Shown: piece by piece, positions 22,624 through 31,623 of the stretch
Layout of the letters: each line of letters opens with the position of its first letter
How positions within the stretch are numbered: the stretch's first letter is position 1
NCBI GenBank assembly: GCA_964626565.1
Contig: CAZVFX010000042.1
Span: forward strand, 1 to 52,732
Length of the DNA: 52,732 nt
Source: CAZVFX01 sp964626565
Lineage (GTDB): Bacteria > Myxococcota_A > UBA9042 > CAIXZC01
Direction of reading: 5' to 3'
Notes under the pieces: generated by a model
What the model was told of the DNA's origin: nothing
Database searches by the model: none
Seen by the model: the letters and a program-made list of their open reading frames with translations, nothing else
Made by a program: the position numbers and the translations under genes

Positions 22624-23979
22624 ATGGCCAAAGACGGTTCAGGCAAGAAACTGTCGCAGGCGGCTGGGCCAGGTGAATTGGTCCGTGCGTACCTCAACGA
22701 GATCGGACGCTTCCCCCTGCTCAACAAGCAGGAAGAGAATGACCTGGGCCGGCGGATCCACGAAAACCGCAGCCTGCTCCTGGCTGAACTCATCGAATTG
22801 GACGAGGGCGTCGAAGTGGTGCTGGCGTTTCTGGCCAGGGTGGCAGAAGGGGACCTGCCCGCGTCGAGCGTGGTGGTTCACCCCGAACCCGGCGACCCGG
22901 ACCCCAAGCCCCGCACGAAATCCCGGGCGCCGGTAACCGCCATAATCGAGGAAGCAGAGCAACTGTGGCGCGCGTCCGGAGCACGGGACTGGGGCGCTCA
23001 GACCCTGGAGAAGGACGACGCTGACGGCGACACCTGCGACGACTTGCGCTCCCTGGTGCGCCAGTTGCTGGGCAAAGTCGTCCTCGACTGCTCCACCATG
23101 GAAGCGATGGTGAATCAGCTACGGGTGCGCCTGGAAGAGGTGGAAGGGGCGGAAAGCGACGATATTGTGGAAACTCAGCCCGTAACGACCCCGGCCAAAG
23201 CCAACCTGCTGCCCGCCATTGAGCGCATGGAGGCGCTCCAGCGGGAGCTTGACACGGCCCGCGTCAAACTGATGGAAGGGAATCTTCGCCTGGTGGTTAG
23301 CGTGGCGCGTCGCTACATGGGCTTCGGCGTCCCGCTACTCGACCTCATTCAGGAAGGCAACCTCGGCCTCGCCAAGGCGGTGGAACGATACGACTATAGT
23401 CTGGGGCACAAGTTCTCAACTTATGCGGTGTGGTGGATCCGGCAGGCCGTCAGCCGGGCTCTGGCGGATCAGGCTCACACCCTCAGGCTTCCCACCCACC
23501 TGTTCGAGGCCTATGGCAGGGTCACCCGCGCCGCAGGCGCACTGAGGGGTGCGCTCGGCCGGGAGCCCACGGAGGATGAAGTGGCGGAGCGGCTGGGGCT
23601 CGCCCCCGCATTCGTACAGCGGGTGCTGACGCTGATTCGGGAGCCAATGTCTGTAAACGCTCCCATTGCAGCCGAAGATGCAACCAGCTTTGTAGAGTTC
23701 ATGATCGACGAAAAGACTCCGCCGCCCATTGACGTTGCCGAGTTTGAGGACCTGCGCCGGGAAGCCCGGCGGATCCTGTCCAAGCTGACCCCCCGGGAAG
23801 AGAAGGTCCTGCGCATGCGCTTCGGCGTCGGTGAAGACGCGGAGCAGACGCTGTCCGAGGTGGGAGAGTTCTTCGAAGTGAGCCGGGAGCGGGTAAGGCA
23901 GATCGAAACCAAAGCGCTAAAGAAACTTCGGCGGCACGAAGTGGGCCGGCGGCTCACAGACCCGGACAAGGGAGGCTAG
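22624..23979 (+). CDS. RNA polymerase sigma factor, RpoD family
   Basis: The 451-residue protein follows GGAGGGGCGG directly. Region 1.2 is at residues 17-55 (LVRAYLNEIGRFPLL). A non-conserved insert spans about 60-200. Regions 2.1-2.4 follow near 215-280 (LRLVVSVARRYMGFGVPLLD, FSTYAVWWIRQAVSRAL). Region 3 comes next, then region 4 (LTPREEKVLRMRFG, SRERVRQIETKALKKLR). Region 1.1 is absent and the protein is shorter than typical housekeeping RpoD. It is therefore either a group 2 sigma factor or a compact primary one. Region 2.4 residues close to those of RpoD suggest it reads ordinary -10/-35 promoters. The exported protein gene starts 7 bp downstream, so the two are probably co-transcribed. 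Confidence 0.92.
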   Translation: MAKDGSGKKLSQAAGPGELVRAYLNEIGRFPLLNKQEENDLGRRIHENRSLLLAELIELDEGVEVVLAFLARVAEGDLPASSVVVHPEPGDPDPKPRTKSRAPVTAIIEEAEQLWRASGARDWGAQTLEKDDADGDTCDDLRSLVRQLLGKVVLDCSTMEAMVNQLRVRLEEVEGAESDDIVETQPVTTPAKANLLPAIERMEALQRELDTARVKLMEGNLRLVVSVARRYMGFGVPLLDLIQEGNLGLAKAVERYDYSLGHKFSTYAVWWIRQAVSRALADQAHTLRLPTHLFEAYGRVTRAAGALRGALGREPTEDEVAERLGLAPAFVQRVLTLIREPMSVNAPIAAEDATSFVEFMIDEKTPPPIDVAEFEDLRREARRILSKLTPREEKVLRMRFGVGEDAEQTLSEVGEFFEVSRERVRQIETKALKKLRRHEVGRRLTDPDKGG

Positions 23980-23985
23980 GGAATC

Positions 23986-24858
23986 ATGGTCGGAGCAACT
24001 CGCCGGATGGCGCTCCTCGCACTGGCTATCTTCGCTTTTGGCGCAAACCCGTTTGGGGCCGCACCCCCACTTCTGGGAGCTGAAAATGGCTGTGCGGAAG
24101 AGCCCGCGCCAAAGCCCGATCGAGACACCGAAATGGCAAAGGCTCGAAAACTGCTGGCCAAAGGCAAAATCGAAGACGCCCTGAGCGCGATCCAGGCGCT
24201 TCAAAACCACTATCCGGCCGATGCCGCAGTGGCCGAACTGATGACCGAAATCGAAGTCGCCGAAATTGAGGAGATGCGCAAAACAGAAGTAGACCGCCGG
24301 AAGAAACTGTTCAAGACCGTGAAAGGGACCCCGACCTTCACCATTGAAGATGTCACCGTGGAAGGGGCCAAGGCGTACACCTCCGGCAGGTGGGTGTTTG
24401 ACCGCCGGGGCAAAGCCAAAGAGTCTCTGACCGCAAAATCCGGAACCAAATACGTCGTGGTTGACTACACATTCAAGAGTAAAACCAAGGACCCGGTACT
24501 GCCCCCAGTCGCGTTGTACTCGCTGGAAGACGACGAGGCCCACATGATCAACGGTTTCGCAACCGCATTCTACCAGTGGGAAAGCGAGGAAACTTTCTCG
24601 GGCGCCGAAGATGACAAAAGCAACGACCCGGCCGTCGCAGAAAGCGTGCGACTAACCTCCGGCCTGGCAGTGGCCAAATCCGCGCTCAGGGGCAAAACCC
24701 TTTACGTGGTGATGCACAAATACCCCTGTTTCGTGCGCCGCCCGCGCACCGGAGCATCCCCGCCCTTCTACTACGAAGCGTTCAACTGCACTCTTCCCGC
24801 CATCGCAACCCCGGGCCAGCTCCTCGAAGATTTCGCAATCATCAAGGTACTCAAGTAG
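23986..24858 (+). CDS. Exported TPR-like protein with DUF4352-type domain
   Basis: ATG 23986 lies 10 bp after GGGAGG, with 6 bp between genes, so it is probably in an operon with the sigma factor. The N-terminus (MALLALAIFAFGANPFGAA) is a signal peptide or anchor. Residues 45-90 form a TPR-like helical hairpin (AKARKLLAKGKIEDALSAIQ, ALQNHYPADAAVAEL). A charged helix follows (EIEEMRKTEVDRRKKLFKTV). The C-terminal 180 residues look like a DUF4352/TRF2-type Ig-like domain (FTIEDVTVEG...GTKYVVVDYTFKSKTKDPV...). These domains bind ligands or partners in exported proteins. Function is unknown, but its place next to a sigma factor could indicate an envelope-sensing role. Confidence 0.7.
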   Translation: MVGATRRMALLALAIFAFGANPFGAAPPLLGAENGCAEEPAPKPDRDTEMAKARKLLAKGKIEDALSAIQALQNHYPADAAVAELMTEIEVAEIEEMRKTEVDRRKKLFKTVKGTPTFTIEDVTVEGAKAYTSGRWVFDRRGKAKESLTAKSGTKYVVVDYTFKSKTKDPVLPPVALYSLEDDEAHMINGFATAFYQWESEETFSGAEDDKSNDPAVAESVRLTSGLAVAKSALRGKTLYVVMHKYPCFVRRPRTGASPPFYYEAFNCTLPAIATPGQLLEDFAIIKVLK

Positions 24859-24878
24859 CGCAAGAGACTAAACTCAGG

Positions 24879-27146
24879 CTATTGGTCGATGGAAAAAGTC
24901 CCGGCTTGAAACGCCTGGTACAACCAGCGGAAATTGTCCAGCACAACCTCGGAGTCATAAATGCCGTCGGAAGTGTCGTGGATGTGGAAGGTCAGCACGA
25001 ACTCCTCTTGGGCCGAAACGGGCCAGAGGGTGGTGAGCCAGCCGGTGGACGACCCGTGATAGTTGTCCGCAGCCCCGCATTCGAAACCGGTGCCGGAGAT
25101 ATCGGTCTGCACCGCGTTGCACGGCTCGCTGTACGCAGTGTTGATCGCGATATAACACTTCTTCTCTCCCGCATCGTCGATTAGGTCCCAGTACGAATCC
25201 GGATTGCTGCACGCCGCCGCATTGATCACTTGAGCGACGCCACCTGTGGTTTCAGGGGCATTCAAAATCATGTAGAACTTATCGTTGAAATTGCTACCGA
25301 TATACTCCTCGTATTCCACCGACATGAAGATGTAGTCCACTGCAAACCCCAGCGCTCCGGGCGGCGCCACCATGGTAACCTTGAACTCCACATTGTCGTA
25401 GGTGTTGTTTCCATCGGAAGAGAACGGGTCCGGCGCCGCCCCCCCGCCCGGAAGGTCGGTGGTGTGCGCGATTCCAGTCGCCGGGCCGGTGGCCAGCAGC
25501 CCGTAGCTGTCCCCGGCAAGAGGCGCCAGATCGTTGTCTGCCGAGCCGAAATGGCTTACCGCCTCCCAGGCCGTGTCGATGTTGTCCCCGGAGGGCGACA
25601 GGAACTCAGCCTCCTGCGGAGTGGCCTCCCAGCACATCTCGAGCGCACACAGGTAAGCCTCCAGGGTGTGCCCGGTGCACCCCCCGGGGCAGTCGGCCGG
25701 CTCATCCACCAGGCCATCGCAATCGTTGTCCACCTCGTCGTCGCCCTCCTCTTTCGCACCTGGATAAATGAGCGGGTCGGTGTCGTTGCAGTCCGAGCCC
25801 CCCTGAGGACAGACGTCCGGGGAACCGACCTTGCCCAGGTCGCTGTCGCACCAACCGTCCCCATCATCGTCGCACCCTTCGTCCACCTGGCCGTTGCAGT
25901 TGTTGTCCAAGTCGTCACACAGTTCCGACACCGGATCCACACACTCACCCCCAAAACAGCACTGCCCGTCGTCGGCGCAATCGGCACCTCCTGGCGCCGG
26001 ACCGGAGCCGTAGTCGTTGCACTCGCTGATGGCCGTGCCCGCACATACAGCCACACCCGGGACACAAACCCAGGGTATGCACGCACCCAACTCGCAGAAC
26101 GTCTGGTCCGGACAGGGCCCTTCATCGTACGACAGACCGTCAGCCGAGCAGTGCCCCAGGGTGCCGGGGTCAGGGCAGAAATCCTCGTCCGGCGGACACA
26201 CCAGGTCCATGCACTCCCCAGCGGAACACACCAGGTCCGCCAGGCTGCAGTCCAGCTCAGACATAACCCCGCTGCCCTTCGAGTTGCACACTTTCAAAAC
26301 GGGCCCTTCGCAGAACGCCGCATCAGGCGTGCAGACGTGGTCGTGGCACTCGGCATCCTCACAGTATTGCACCGCAGTGCAGGTGAGCTGCACATCCCAA
26401 CCGCTGCCGTCGTCCAGACACAATCCGATGTCATTGCCCTGGCAGGCCGCTAACCCCGGTTCGCAAACCATGGGCATGCACATCGATTCGTTGCAATATT
26501 CGTCGTCTTCGCAATCCGCATTCCCCAGGCAATCGACACAGATCTGGGCGTCCTTGTCGCACACCATGTCGTACTCTTTGCAGTCCTTGTCCGACGTGCA
26601 TTCGTAGACCTGGTAGCACTGATAATCGGGCCCGCACAAGAACCCATCCTGGCAGTCTTCGTCGCCCAGGCACTCCACGCAAAGATCCTGCTCCTTGTCG
26701 CACACCATGTCGTCCGGGCAGTCCTTTGAAGACTGGCAATCAATCCCGGCACAGACCCCCAGCGCGTCGCAGGAAAGCCACGGCGGGCACACCCCGCAAT
26801 CACCGCCGCAACCGTCCTCCCCACATTCCTTGCCAAGACAATCGGGGACGCAAACGTCAGGCTGAACGTCCTCCACCTTGATTTCATCCGGCAAGCCGCC
26901 ATCCCCGCCCAGATCCTCCACGATGTCGGGAGGGCTGGATTCGTCGTTGGGGACAACTCCAAGATCCTCGTCAACAGACGCGTCGGGTCCAATCACCCCA
27001 TCAGGAGCCTCGCCATCCGCAACCGCGTCGGAAACCTCCGCACCCGCCGAGTCCGCGGGCGACGAGCCCGAGCCCCCGCACCCCAATCCGGCCAGCATCA
27101 ATCCAGCAACCAGTGTTCTTATCCAACCCTGCCATGGTCCAGTCAT
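24879..27146 (-). CDS. Cys-rich lipoprotein with choice-of-anchor L domain
   Basis: ATG 27146 follows GGGAGAATAACC. The signal ends at LMLAGLGC, a lipobox (755 residues). After an acidic tether, residues 95-135 contain CVPDCLGKECGEDGCGGDCG, a module shared with the VWA lipoprotein at 28269. About 300 residues of CxxxxDCxxxxxC modules follow. MopE-like motifs come next (CDDLDNNCNGQVDEG, VDNDCDGLVDE). The last 200 residues fit the choice-of-anchor L domain (DPFSSDGNNTYDNVEFKVTM, YIFMSVEYEEYIGSNFNDKF). Proteins with that domain are secreted or surface proteins of unclear role. Its promoter has a perfect TATAAT. Confidence 0.85.
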   Translation of the reverse strand: MTGPWQGWIRTLVAGLMLAGLGCGGSGSSPADSAGAEVSDAVADGEAPDGVIGPDASVDEDLGVVPNDESSPPDIVEDLGGDGGLPDEIKVEDVQPDVCVPDCLGKECGEDGCGGDCGVCPPWLSCDALGVCAGIDCQSSKDCPDDMVCDKEQDLCVECLGDEDCQDGFLCGPDYQCYQVYECTSDKDCKEYDMVCDKDAQICVDCLGNADCEDDEYCNESMCMPMVCEPGLAACQGNDIGLCLDDGSGWDVQLTCTAVQYCEDAECHDHVCTPDAAFCEGPVLKVCNSKGSGVMSELDCSLADLVCSAGECMDLVCPPDEDFCPDPGTLGHCSADGLSYDEGPCPDQTFCELGACIPWVCVPGVAVCAGTAISECNDYGSGPAPGGADCADDGQCCFGGECVDPVSELCDDLDNNCNGQVDEGCDDDGDGWCDSDLGKVGSPDVCPQGGSDCNDTDPLIYPGAKEEGDDEVDNDCDGLVDEPADCPGGCTGHTLEAYLCALEMCWEATPQEAEFLSPSGDNIDTAWEAVSHFGSADNDLAPLAGDSYGLLATGPATGIAHTTDLPGGGAAPDPFSSDGNNTYDNVEFKVTMVAPPGALGFAVDYIFMSVEYEEYIGSNFNDKFYMILNAPETTGGVAQVINAAACSNPDSYWDLIDDAGEKKCYIAINTAYSEPCNAVQTDISGTGFECGAADNYHGSSTGWLTTLWPVSAQEEFVLTFHIHDTSDGIYDSEVVLDNFRWLYQAFQAGTFSIDQ

Positions 27147-27178
27147 GGTTATTCTCCCGCCGTTTTCACGCAACCGAC

Positions 27179-27207
27179 ATTATACGTTGCCCATTCCCCG
27201 CACACAA
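27179..27207 (-). promoter_or_regulatory. Sigma-70-type promoter for the 27146 gene
   Basis: On the minus strand TTGTGT (27207-27202), a 17-bp spacer, TATAAT (27184-27179, perfect). The transcript would start near 27172, about 26 nt before the ATG. Confidence 0.7.
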
Positions 27208-27696
27208 CGCCGGCGTTCAGTCCCCACGGCCCGCCCCACCATATTTCCAATCCTCGACGACAAGGCAAAAAAAGTTGCTCGCAAGTGACGATTTTTTGGC
27301 CACATCGCTTCCAAACTCCCGATAAAGAAGGGTGGAAGGTCAATTGTCGCAAAGCGGGGACCGCGGAACCCGCCTGCATCAGACGGTAGTTGGCTCGTTC
27401 TTTGAACTGGCATGGGGGTCACGTCGTTCGGCCGTGGGCGCCGAGTTCCAATGGTGGGTAAGTCGGCCTGAAATATGCACCCGGGAACTTCATCGCACCA
27501 AACGCCGAGAGCAACACCTCTGTCCCAAAAAGGAGAAAGAAGGAAGAAGGATCCCACCTCAACATAAACCGATTCAACCATCACTCCCTCAAGGGAGACG
27601 TCTGCCCTATTCTCCCGCCAGAGCGGTTTTGGGTTGGATTTGGTGAGGGAGTAGTTTGGTGAGGGAGCAGGCTTGGGGGACAGGAAGGGGTGCTGG
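27208..27696. other. Divergent intergenic region without a recognisable gene
   Basis: About 490 bp between divergent promoters. Open frames on both strands here (for example 27332-27646) have no recognisable features and read as chance frames. AT-richer than the surroundings, with an A7/T6 imperfect inverted repeat around 27264-27300, a CTCCCT-CAA-GGGAG hairpin near 27585 and a 16-bp tandem duplication. Confidence 0.5.
27639..27670 (+). repeat. Tandem 16-bp duplication
   Basis: TTTGGTGAGGGAGTAG is followed immediately by TTTGGTGAGGGAGCAG, one mismatch. It lies about 30 bp upstream of the -35 box of the small membrane protein gene, so it may be a paired regulator site. Confidence 0.8.
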
Positions 27697-27725
27697 TTGC
27701 GTCGGGGGAGGTTCGAATGTAGGGT
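27697..27725 (+). promoter_or_regulatory. Candidate promoter for the small membrane protein gene
   Basis: TTGCGT (27697-27702), 17-bp spacer, TAGGGT (27720-27725). Weak -10 box; the AGGAGG ribosome site follows at 27735. Confidence 0.4.
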
Positions 27726-27746
27726 CGTGGGACGAGGAGGAAGATG

Positions 27747-28166
27747 ATGATAGCCGACATTTTGCTTTGGGGACTCGTTGTTGGAGTGATTCACTTTGTG
27801 GTGCTGGGCGCGGCGTATCAGAACCCGTTTGTTGCCCGGATGTACAAGGACGCCGAGGGAGAACCCGGACTGAGGTTGTGGGCGAGCCAGAAGAAATACA
27901 TCGTCTCCATGTTCCTTGGCACCCAGATTGAGGTGTTCATCCTTACCGGCGCGTACCTGTACCTCAGACAGTTCATGGAGGAAGCGGCGGGATTGGGCAC
28001 TGCTCTGTTGCTGGCAGCCATAATGGCTGCGGTTCGGGTCTATCCCCGGTTCTGGAACATGTGGATCCAATCCACCTACCCGGGCAGACTGCTGGCTGTT
28101 GAGTTCGTCAACGGCACCGTCAGCACCTTCGTGATCATCGTTGCCCTGGCTTTGTTGCCCGTGTGA
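27747..28166 (+). CDS. Four-span membrane protein of unknown function
   Basis: AGGAGG (27735-27740) is 6 bp from the ATG at 27747 and only 3 bp from the one at 27744, so 27747 is preferred (139 residues). Four hydrophobic segments are visible, near residues 4-22 (LLWGLVVGVIHFVVLG), 50-70 (VSMFLGTQIEVFILTGAYLY), 80-98 (GTALLLAAIMAAV) and 118-139 (VSTFVIIVALALLPV). Short charged loops separate them (ARMYKDAEGEPGLRLW, RVYPRFWNMW). No family was recognised with confidence. It precedes the VWA lipoprotein gene by about 100 bp, which has its own promoter. Confidence 0.8.
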   Translation: MIADILLWGLVVGVIHFVVLGAAYQNPFVARMYKDAEGEPGLRLWASQKKYIVSMFLGTQIEVFILTGAYLYLRQFMEEAAGLGTALLLAAIMAAVRVYPRFWNMWIQSTYPGRLLAVEFVNGTVSTFVIIVALALLPV

Positions 28167-28200
28167 ACCGCCACCCGCCGCAGCATTCGGCCCCAGGGGC

Positions 28201-28229
28201 TTGAACTCTCTGCGCCTATCTCATAAGAT
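28201..28229 (+). promoter_or_regulatory. Sigma-70-type promoter for the VWA lipoprotein gene
   Basis: TTGAAC (28201-28206), a 17-bp spacer, TAAGAT (28224-28229). Predicted start near 28236, about 33 nt before the ATG at 28269. Confidence 0.55.
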
Positions 28230-28268
28230 CTTTAATGCGCAATGCAGCGGAGAGTTGGGGGAACGCAG

Positions 28269-29789
28269 ATGACCGGACACCGGGCGTGGATAGCGGTGGT
28301 GATTGCTTTGTTTATGCCGGCTTGTGGGGGAAAGTCGGGCGAACCGGAGAGCAAAGACGCGTCGGCCGAGGAAATGGCGGTCGAGCCGAGTGACTCCACC
28401 GGCGAGGTTCCTTCCCCCGACGTTGTTGACGCGGAACTTACTGCCGGCGAGGTCATGGACATTGCCGCGGAGATCATGGATTTGAATGACGGCGCACCTG
28501 AAGACGTGCCCGGGATCGAGTTGGATACCGCCCAGGACGTCTGCCTTCCCGACTGCGACGGCAAGGAGTGCGGAGACGACGGCTGCGGCGGCAGTTGTGG
28601 TGAGTGCAACGACGGGAACGTCTGCAATGGAGAAGAGAGCTGCGGCGAAGGTCTGTGTCTGGAGGGAGACTCCCTGGCATGCGAAGACGGCAACCAATGC
28701 ACAGACGACTCCTGTGACCCGGAGGCGGGGTGCATCTTCACCAACACCGAGTCGGCTTGCGACGACGACGACGAGTGCACAAAGGGGGACGTTTGTCACG
28801 AGGGCGTCTGTGCAGGCGAATCCCCCTGGCCGGCTGTGATGTTCCTGCTGGACACTTCGGGGAGCATGGAGGCCTCGGTCAGCGAGGAGGACTATGAAGG
28901 AGTTGTTCCTGAATGCCACGACGAAAAACAGGAGGGATTCGAATACGACAAGTCCCGCTGGATCGTGATCATGGAAGCCCTTACCGGCACGTTCAACGAC
29001 TATTGGTGTTCCTACGACATGCGGGATGACGACCCGGACCGGGAAGACTACCAGTATTCCTGGAACCCGGAGCTAGAGCAGGTGGAAGTACCCCACGTCG
29101 TACCTCACGGCACGGAAATCGATGGTGACGAGCAAGCCAAGGACGGCATCCTGGACGTATACACCGAGGACATCAAATTCGGCATGACCGGTTTCGACGT
29201 GAGGGTCTCCCCTGCCACCGATGCATCAGGAGGATTCAGCTACGGCCCGGACAAGACGTTCAACCAAACACCGGTGAATTGGGGCGGCAGACATGAATCC
29301 GCACCCTGGGGCGCCCTGGTGGCGCCGCCCGTAGAGGACTCAACTGACGCGGTAACGGGGACCAACTCAACCATGGACCAGCAGATTGAGGACGCCACCC
29401 CGTACGGCGGCACGCCAATTGCCCCGATGCTGGACGACCTGCTTTTCTTCTTCGGCGACCACGATGCGGCCAAGCCCTTCGAAGAGGCCACCGGGACCGG
29501 AGATCCGGACTTCGCTTGCCGGCCCAAGGCCGCGGTGCTGATCACGGACGGCACGCCCAACCTGGGGGAGGAGGGCTTCGGTTATCCCTATTCCCACGAA
29601 GCCGCGGCTCAACTGCTGGCTGCGGGGGTCAAAGTTCACATCGTGGCGTTCCAACTGGGCGAGGGGAGCGGCCCAAGCTGGAACCCGATAGCGGACGCCG
29701 GCGGGACCGGGCCCGTTGTCTACGTTGCCGACAAAGCGGAAATGTACGCGGCGATAGAGAACATCCTGGATGGTTTGCTGGATGAGTGA
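28269..29789 (+). CDS. Lipoprotein with Cys-rich module and von Willebrand A domain
   Basis: ATG 28269 follows GGGGGA. The signal MTGHRAWIAVVIALFMPAC ends in a lipobox (506 residues). After an acidic tether, residues 90-180 are Cys-rich. They begin with CLPDCDGKECGDDGCGGSCG, almost the same module as in the 24879 gene, followed by CEDGNQCTDDSC units. A VWA domain starts near residue 190: FLLDTSGSM supplies the DxSxS metal site, and GGTPIAPML and LITDGTPN supply the other MIDAS residues. An unusually acidic insertion of about 130 residues separates the first strand from the rest of the domain. VWA domains bind protein partners through a metal ion. A surface adhesion or complex-assembly role is likely but not specific. 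Confidence 0.88.
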   Translation: MTGHRAWIAVVIALFMPACGGKSGEPESKDASAEEMAVEPSDSTGEVPSPDVVDAELTAGEVMDIAAEIMDLNDGAPEDVPGIELDTAQDVCLPDCDGKECGDDGCGGSCGECNDGNVCNGEESCGEGLCLEGDSLACEDGNQCTDDSCDPEAGCIFTNTESACDDDDECTKGDVCHEGVCAGESPWPAVMFLLDTSGSMEASVSEEDYEGVVPECHDEKQEGFEYDKSRWIVIMEALTGTFNDYWCSYDMRDDDPDREDYQYSWNPELEQVEVPHVVPHGTEIDGDEQAKDGILDVYTEDIKFGMTGFDVRVSPATDASGGFSYGPDKTFNQTPVNWGGRHESAPWGALVAPPVEDSTDAVTGTNSTMDQQIEDATPYGGTPIAPMLDDLLFFFGDHDAAKPFEEATGTGDPDFACRPKAAVLITDGTPNLGEEGFGYPYSHEAAAQLLAAGVKVHIVAFQLGEGSGPSWNPIADAGGTGPVVYVADKAEMYAAIENILDGLLDE

Positions 29790-29799
29790 CCCCGCAACA

Positions 29800-31623
29800 T
29801 CAGCGGCCGGGTGACTCCCGGAGCTTCTTGAGATCCCGGTCCTTGGACCGGAGACTCTCAACAAATGCATCAGCCATGGACGGGGCGTAGTCGAGGAGCA
29901 GGGGGCCTACCTCCTCGACCACGTGGGTGCGCGGGGCGTCGTGGTACTCCTTCCACAAGAGGTCGACTCCCTCGAACCGTTTCAGCTCAAAGCCGGGGGG
30001 AACGTCTTCGTCGGCAACCATGCGCACATTGATGTGGGTTTCGTCCGACGAGAACCACGCGGAATAGGAGGCTACGCCGCACAGTTCCTGCATGGTTTCT
30101 TCGTGGGGCAGGACGACCCAGACGGTACCGCTGTAGGGTCGTTTGAGCTTGGTGAACTCGTGGAAAGTGACCACGTGGGTGCTTTTCAGAAGCTCCTTGT
30201 CGCCCGCGAAAAGATGGTCGCTGTGATGTAGCATGATCTTCAACAGGAAGGTGTTGCCCTTCGGCACGATAGGAGTTAGGGCCTTGCCTTCGGTGAACAG
30301 CTCGCCGAGGTAGTAATTCTGGCCAACGAACTTGATGGAGTAGACAAACGCCAGCATGTCATTCCAAGTCACTCCTCTGGACTCGATGAACTCGCCCACG
30401 CTGCGATAGTCCTCACCCAGGAAAAGCTTGGTGTTTCTTTCATAATACCTGGACAGCAACGGTCCGTTCACGGCAGTCGTAGAGACCAGAACGACGCCCA
30501 GGAGCAGGGCGGCTCCAACCCACCCCGGTGCAGGCTTCCTGAGGCGGGAAAGAGCGAGCCGGACAAGGGTGCTGATGCCGAGGCTCAACAGGATTGCAAA
30601 GATGGGCAGCAGAAACAGCAGGTGATACAGGTCGAGCCTCTCCAGCCGGCCGGTGAGCTTGGCCGCGATCAACAGGCCGCCGGGCACCACGAGCCAGGCG
30701 AGCAGCACCAACGCAATCTTGCGGTCCTTCCACCACAAGACCAGCCCGCCCAGAGCGGCGAGAACAAGGTGCACCAGAACCCACACTCCGGACAACCCTC
30801 CCAGATAGGTGAACAGCAGCGAAACCACCTTCAACCGGTCGCCGAAAGTCATGAGGTCGGGGCAACCACCGCCCATATCGGTGTGGCGCAGGAACACGAA
30901 AAAAGCGGTCCCGTAAACTTCGAATGCGGCCACCGCCATGGCTGGGATCAGGGCCAGCAGGAATCGCCGCAGCGGCAACTGCCGCCTGCCCTCCTCGGTG
31001 CGCATCTGCAAATAGAGAGTGATGAAGAAGAAGGTGGCGCATTGCAGCGAGAAGATAATGAAGCCGAAGACGTGGGAGAGGGCGAGGAAACCCGCGCCGG
31101 CAACGTAAGCCGGCAGCCAGCGCCGGCGCCGGTCGAACACCACGTGGATCAACGCCAGGTACGACAGGGCGACACCGAAAGTCATATAGGCCTGGCTGCG
31201 CACATCCTGGGAGTGGTTGACGTGCAGAAAGGAAAGGGCCACCACTACCGCGGCTGCGGCCCCCACAGGCGCGGAATAGACCCGCCGGCCGAGGAGATAG
31301 ACCACCGGAATGGTCGCAATGCCGCACAGCACCGCCAGCAGCCGGTGCCAGAACTCCAGGTTCTCGGTGACGCCCATGCGCCACATGAGGTGATGCCAGG
31401 TGTAGCCCGCGACATCAGTGCCCGCCTGCATCAGCTTTCGAAAGTAGTCCCCGTGCCGGGCATCGGCCATTTCCTGAATCTCTGCGACCCAGAACGGTTT
31501 GTCGGTGAGTTCATAGAAACGCAGCAACGCGCCGGCGACAACCGCCAGCAACATGACAACAAAAGCCAACCTGTTGGCAGATTCCGGCCGAGGAGGCTTC
31601 AGACCGCTTTTCTCAGCTTCCAT
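29800..31623 (-). CDS. GT-C membrane glycosyltransferase (GT39/ArnT-like)
   Basis: This 607-residue protein has about ten hydrophobic segments in the N-terminal 400 residues and a soluble C-terminal region of about 200. That is the architecture of polyprenol-phosphate-sugar-dependent transferases (PMT/ArnT, PF13231). The first outer loop reads LTDKPFWVAEIQEMADARHG. Its Glu occupies the catalytic acidic position, but the usual preceding Asp (DE) is Ala. Later segments (HVNHSQDVRSQAYMTFGVAL) are typical of the family. Its start overlaps the upstream DPMS-like gene by 25 bp. Together they suggest sugar moved from nucleotide donor to lipid carrier and then to an exported acceptor, possibly the lipoproteins or an envelope lipid. 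The acceptor is unknown. Confidence 0.85.
   Translation of the reverse strand: MEAEKSGLKPPRPESANRLAFVVMLLAVVAGALLRFYELTDKPFWVAEIQEMADARHGDYFRKLMQAGTDVAGYTWHHLMWRMGVTENLEFWHRLLAVLCGIATIPVVYLLGRRVYSAPVGAAAAVVVALSFLHVNHSQDVRSQAYMTFGVALSYLALIHVVFDRRRRWLPAYVAGAGFLALSHVFGFIIFSLQCATFFFITLYLQMRTEEGRRQLPLRRFLLALIPAMAVAAFEVYGTAFFVFLRHTDMGGGCPDLMTFGDRLKVVSLLFTYLGGLSGVWVLVHLVLAALGGLVLWWKDRKIALVLLAWLVVPGGLLIAAKLTGRLERLDLYHLLFLLPIFAILLSLGISTLVRLALSRLRKPAPGWVGAALLLGVVLVSTTAVNGPLLSRYYERNTKLFLGEDYRSVGEFIESRGVTWNDMLAFVYSIKFVGQNYYLGELFTEGKALTPIVPKGNTFLLKIMLHHSDHLFAGDKELLKSTHVVTFHEFTKLKRPYSGTVWVVLPHEETMQELCGVASYSAWFSSDETHINVRMVADEDVPPGFELKRFEGVDLLWKEYHDAPRTHVVEEVGPLLLDYAPSMADAFVESLRSKDRDLKKLRESPGR

Noticed and set aside
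27180..28070. 296-codon minus-strand frame across the gap before the small membrane protein gene
   Set aside because: It overlaps the membrane protein gene antisense, has no recognisable domain or codon pattern and no ribosome site; it reads as a chance frame.
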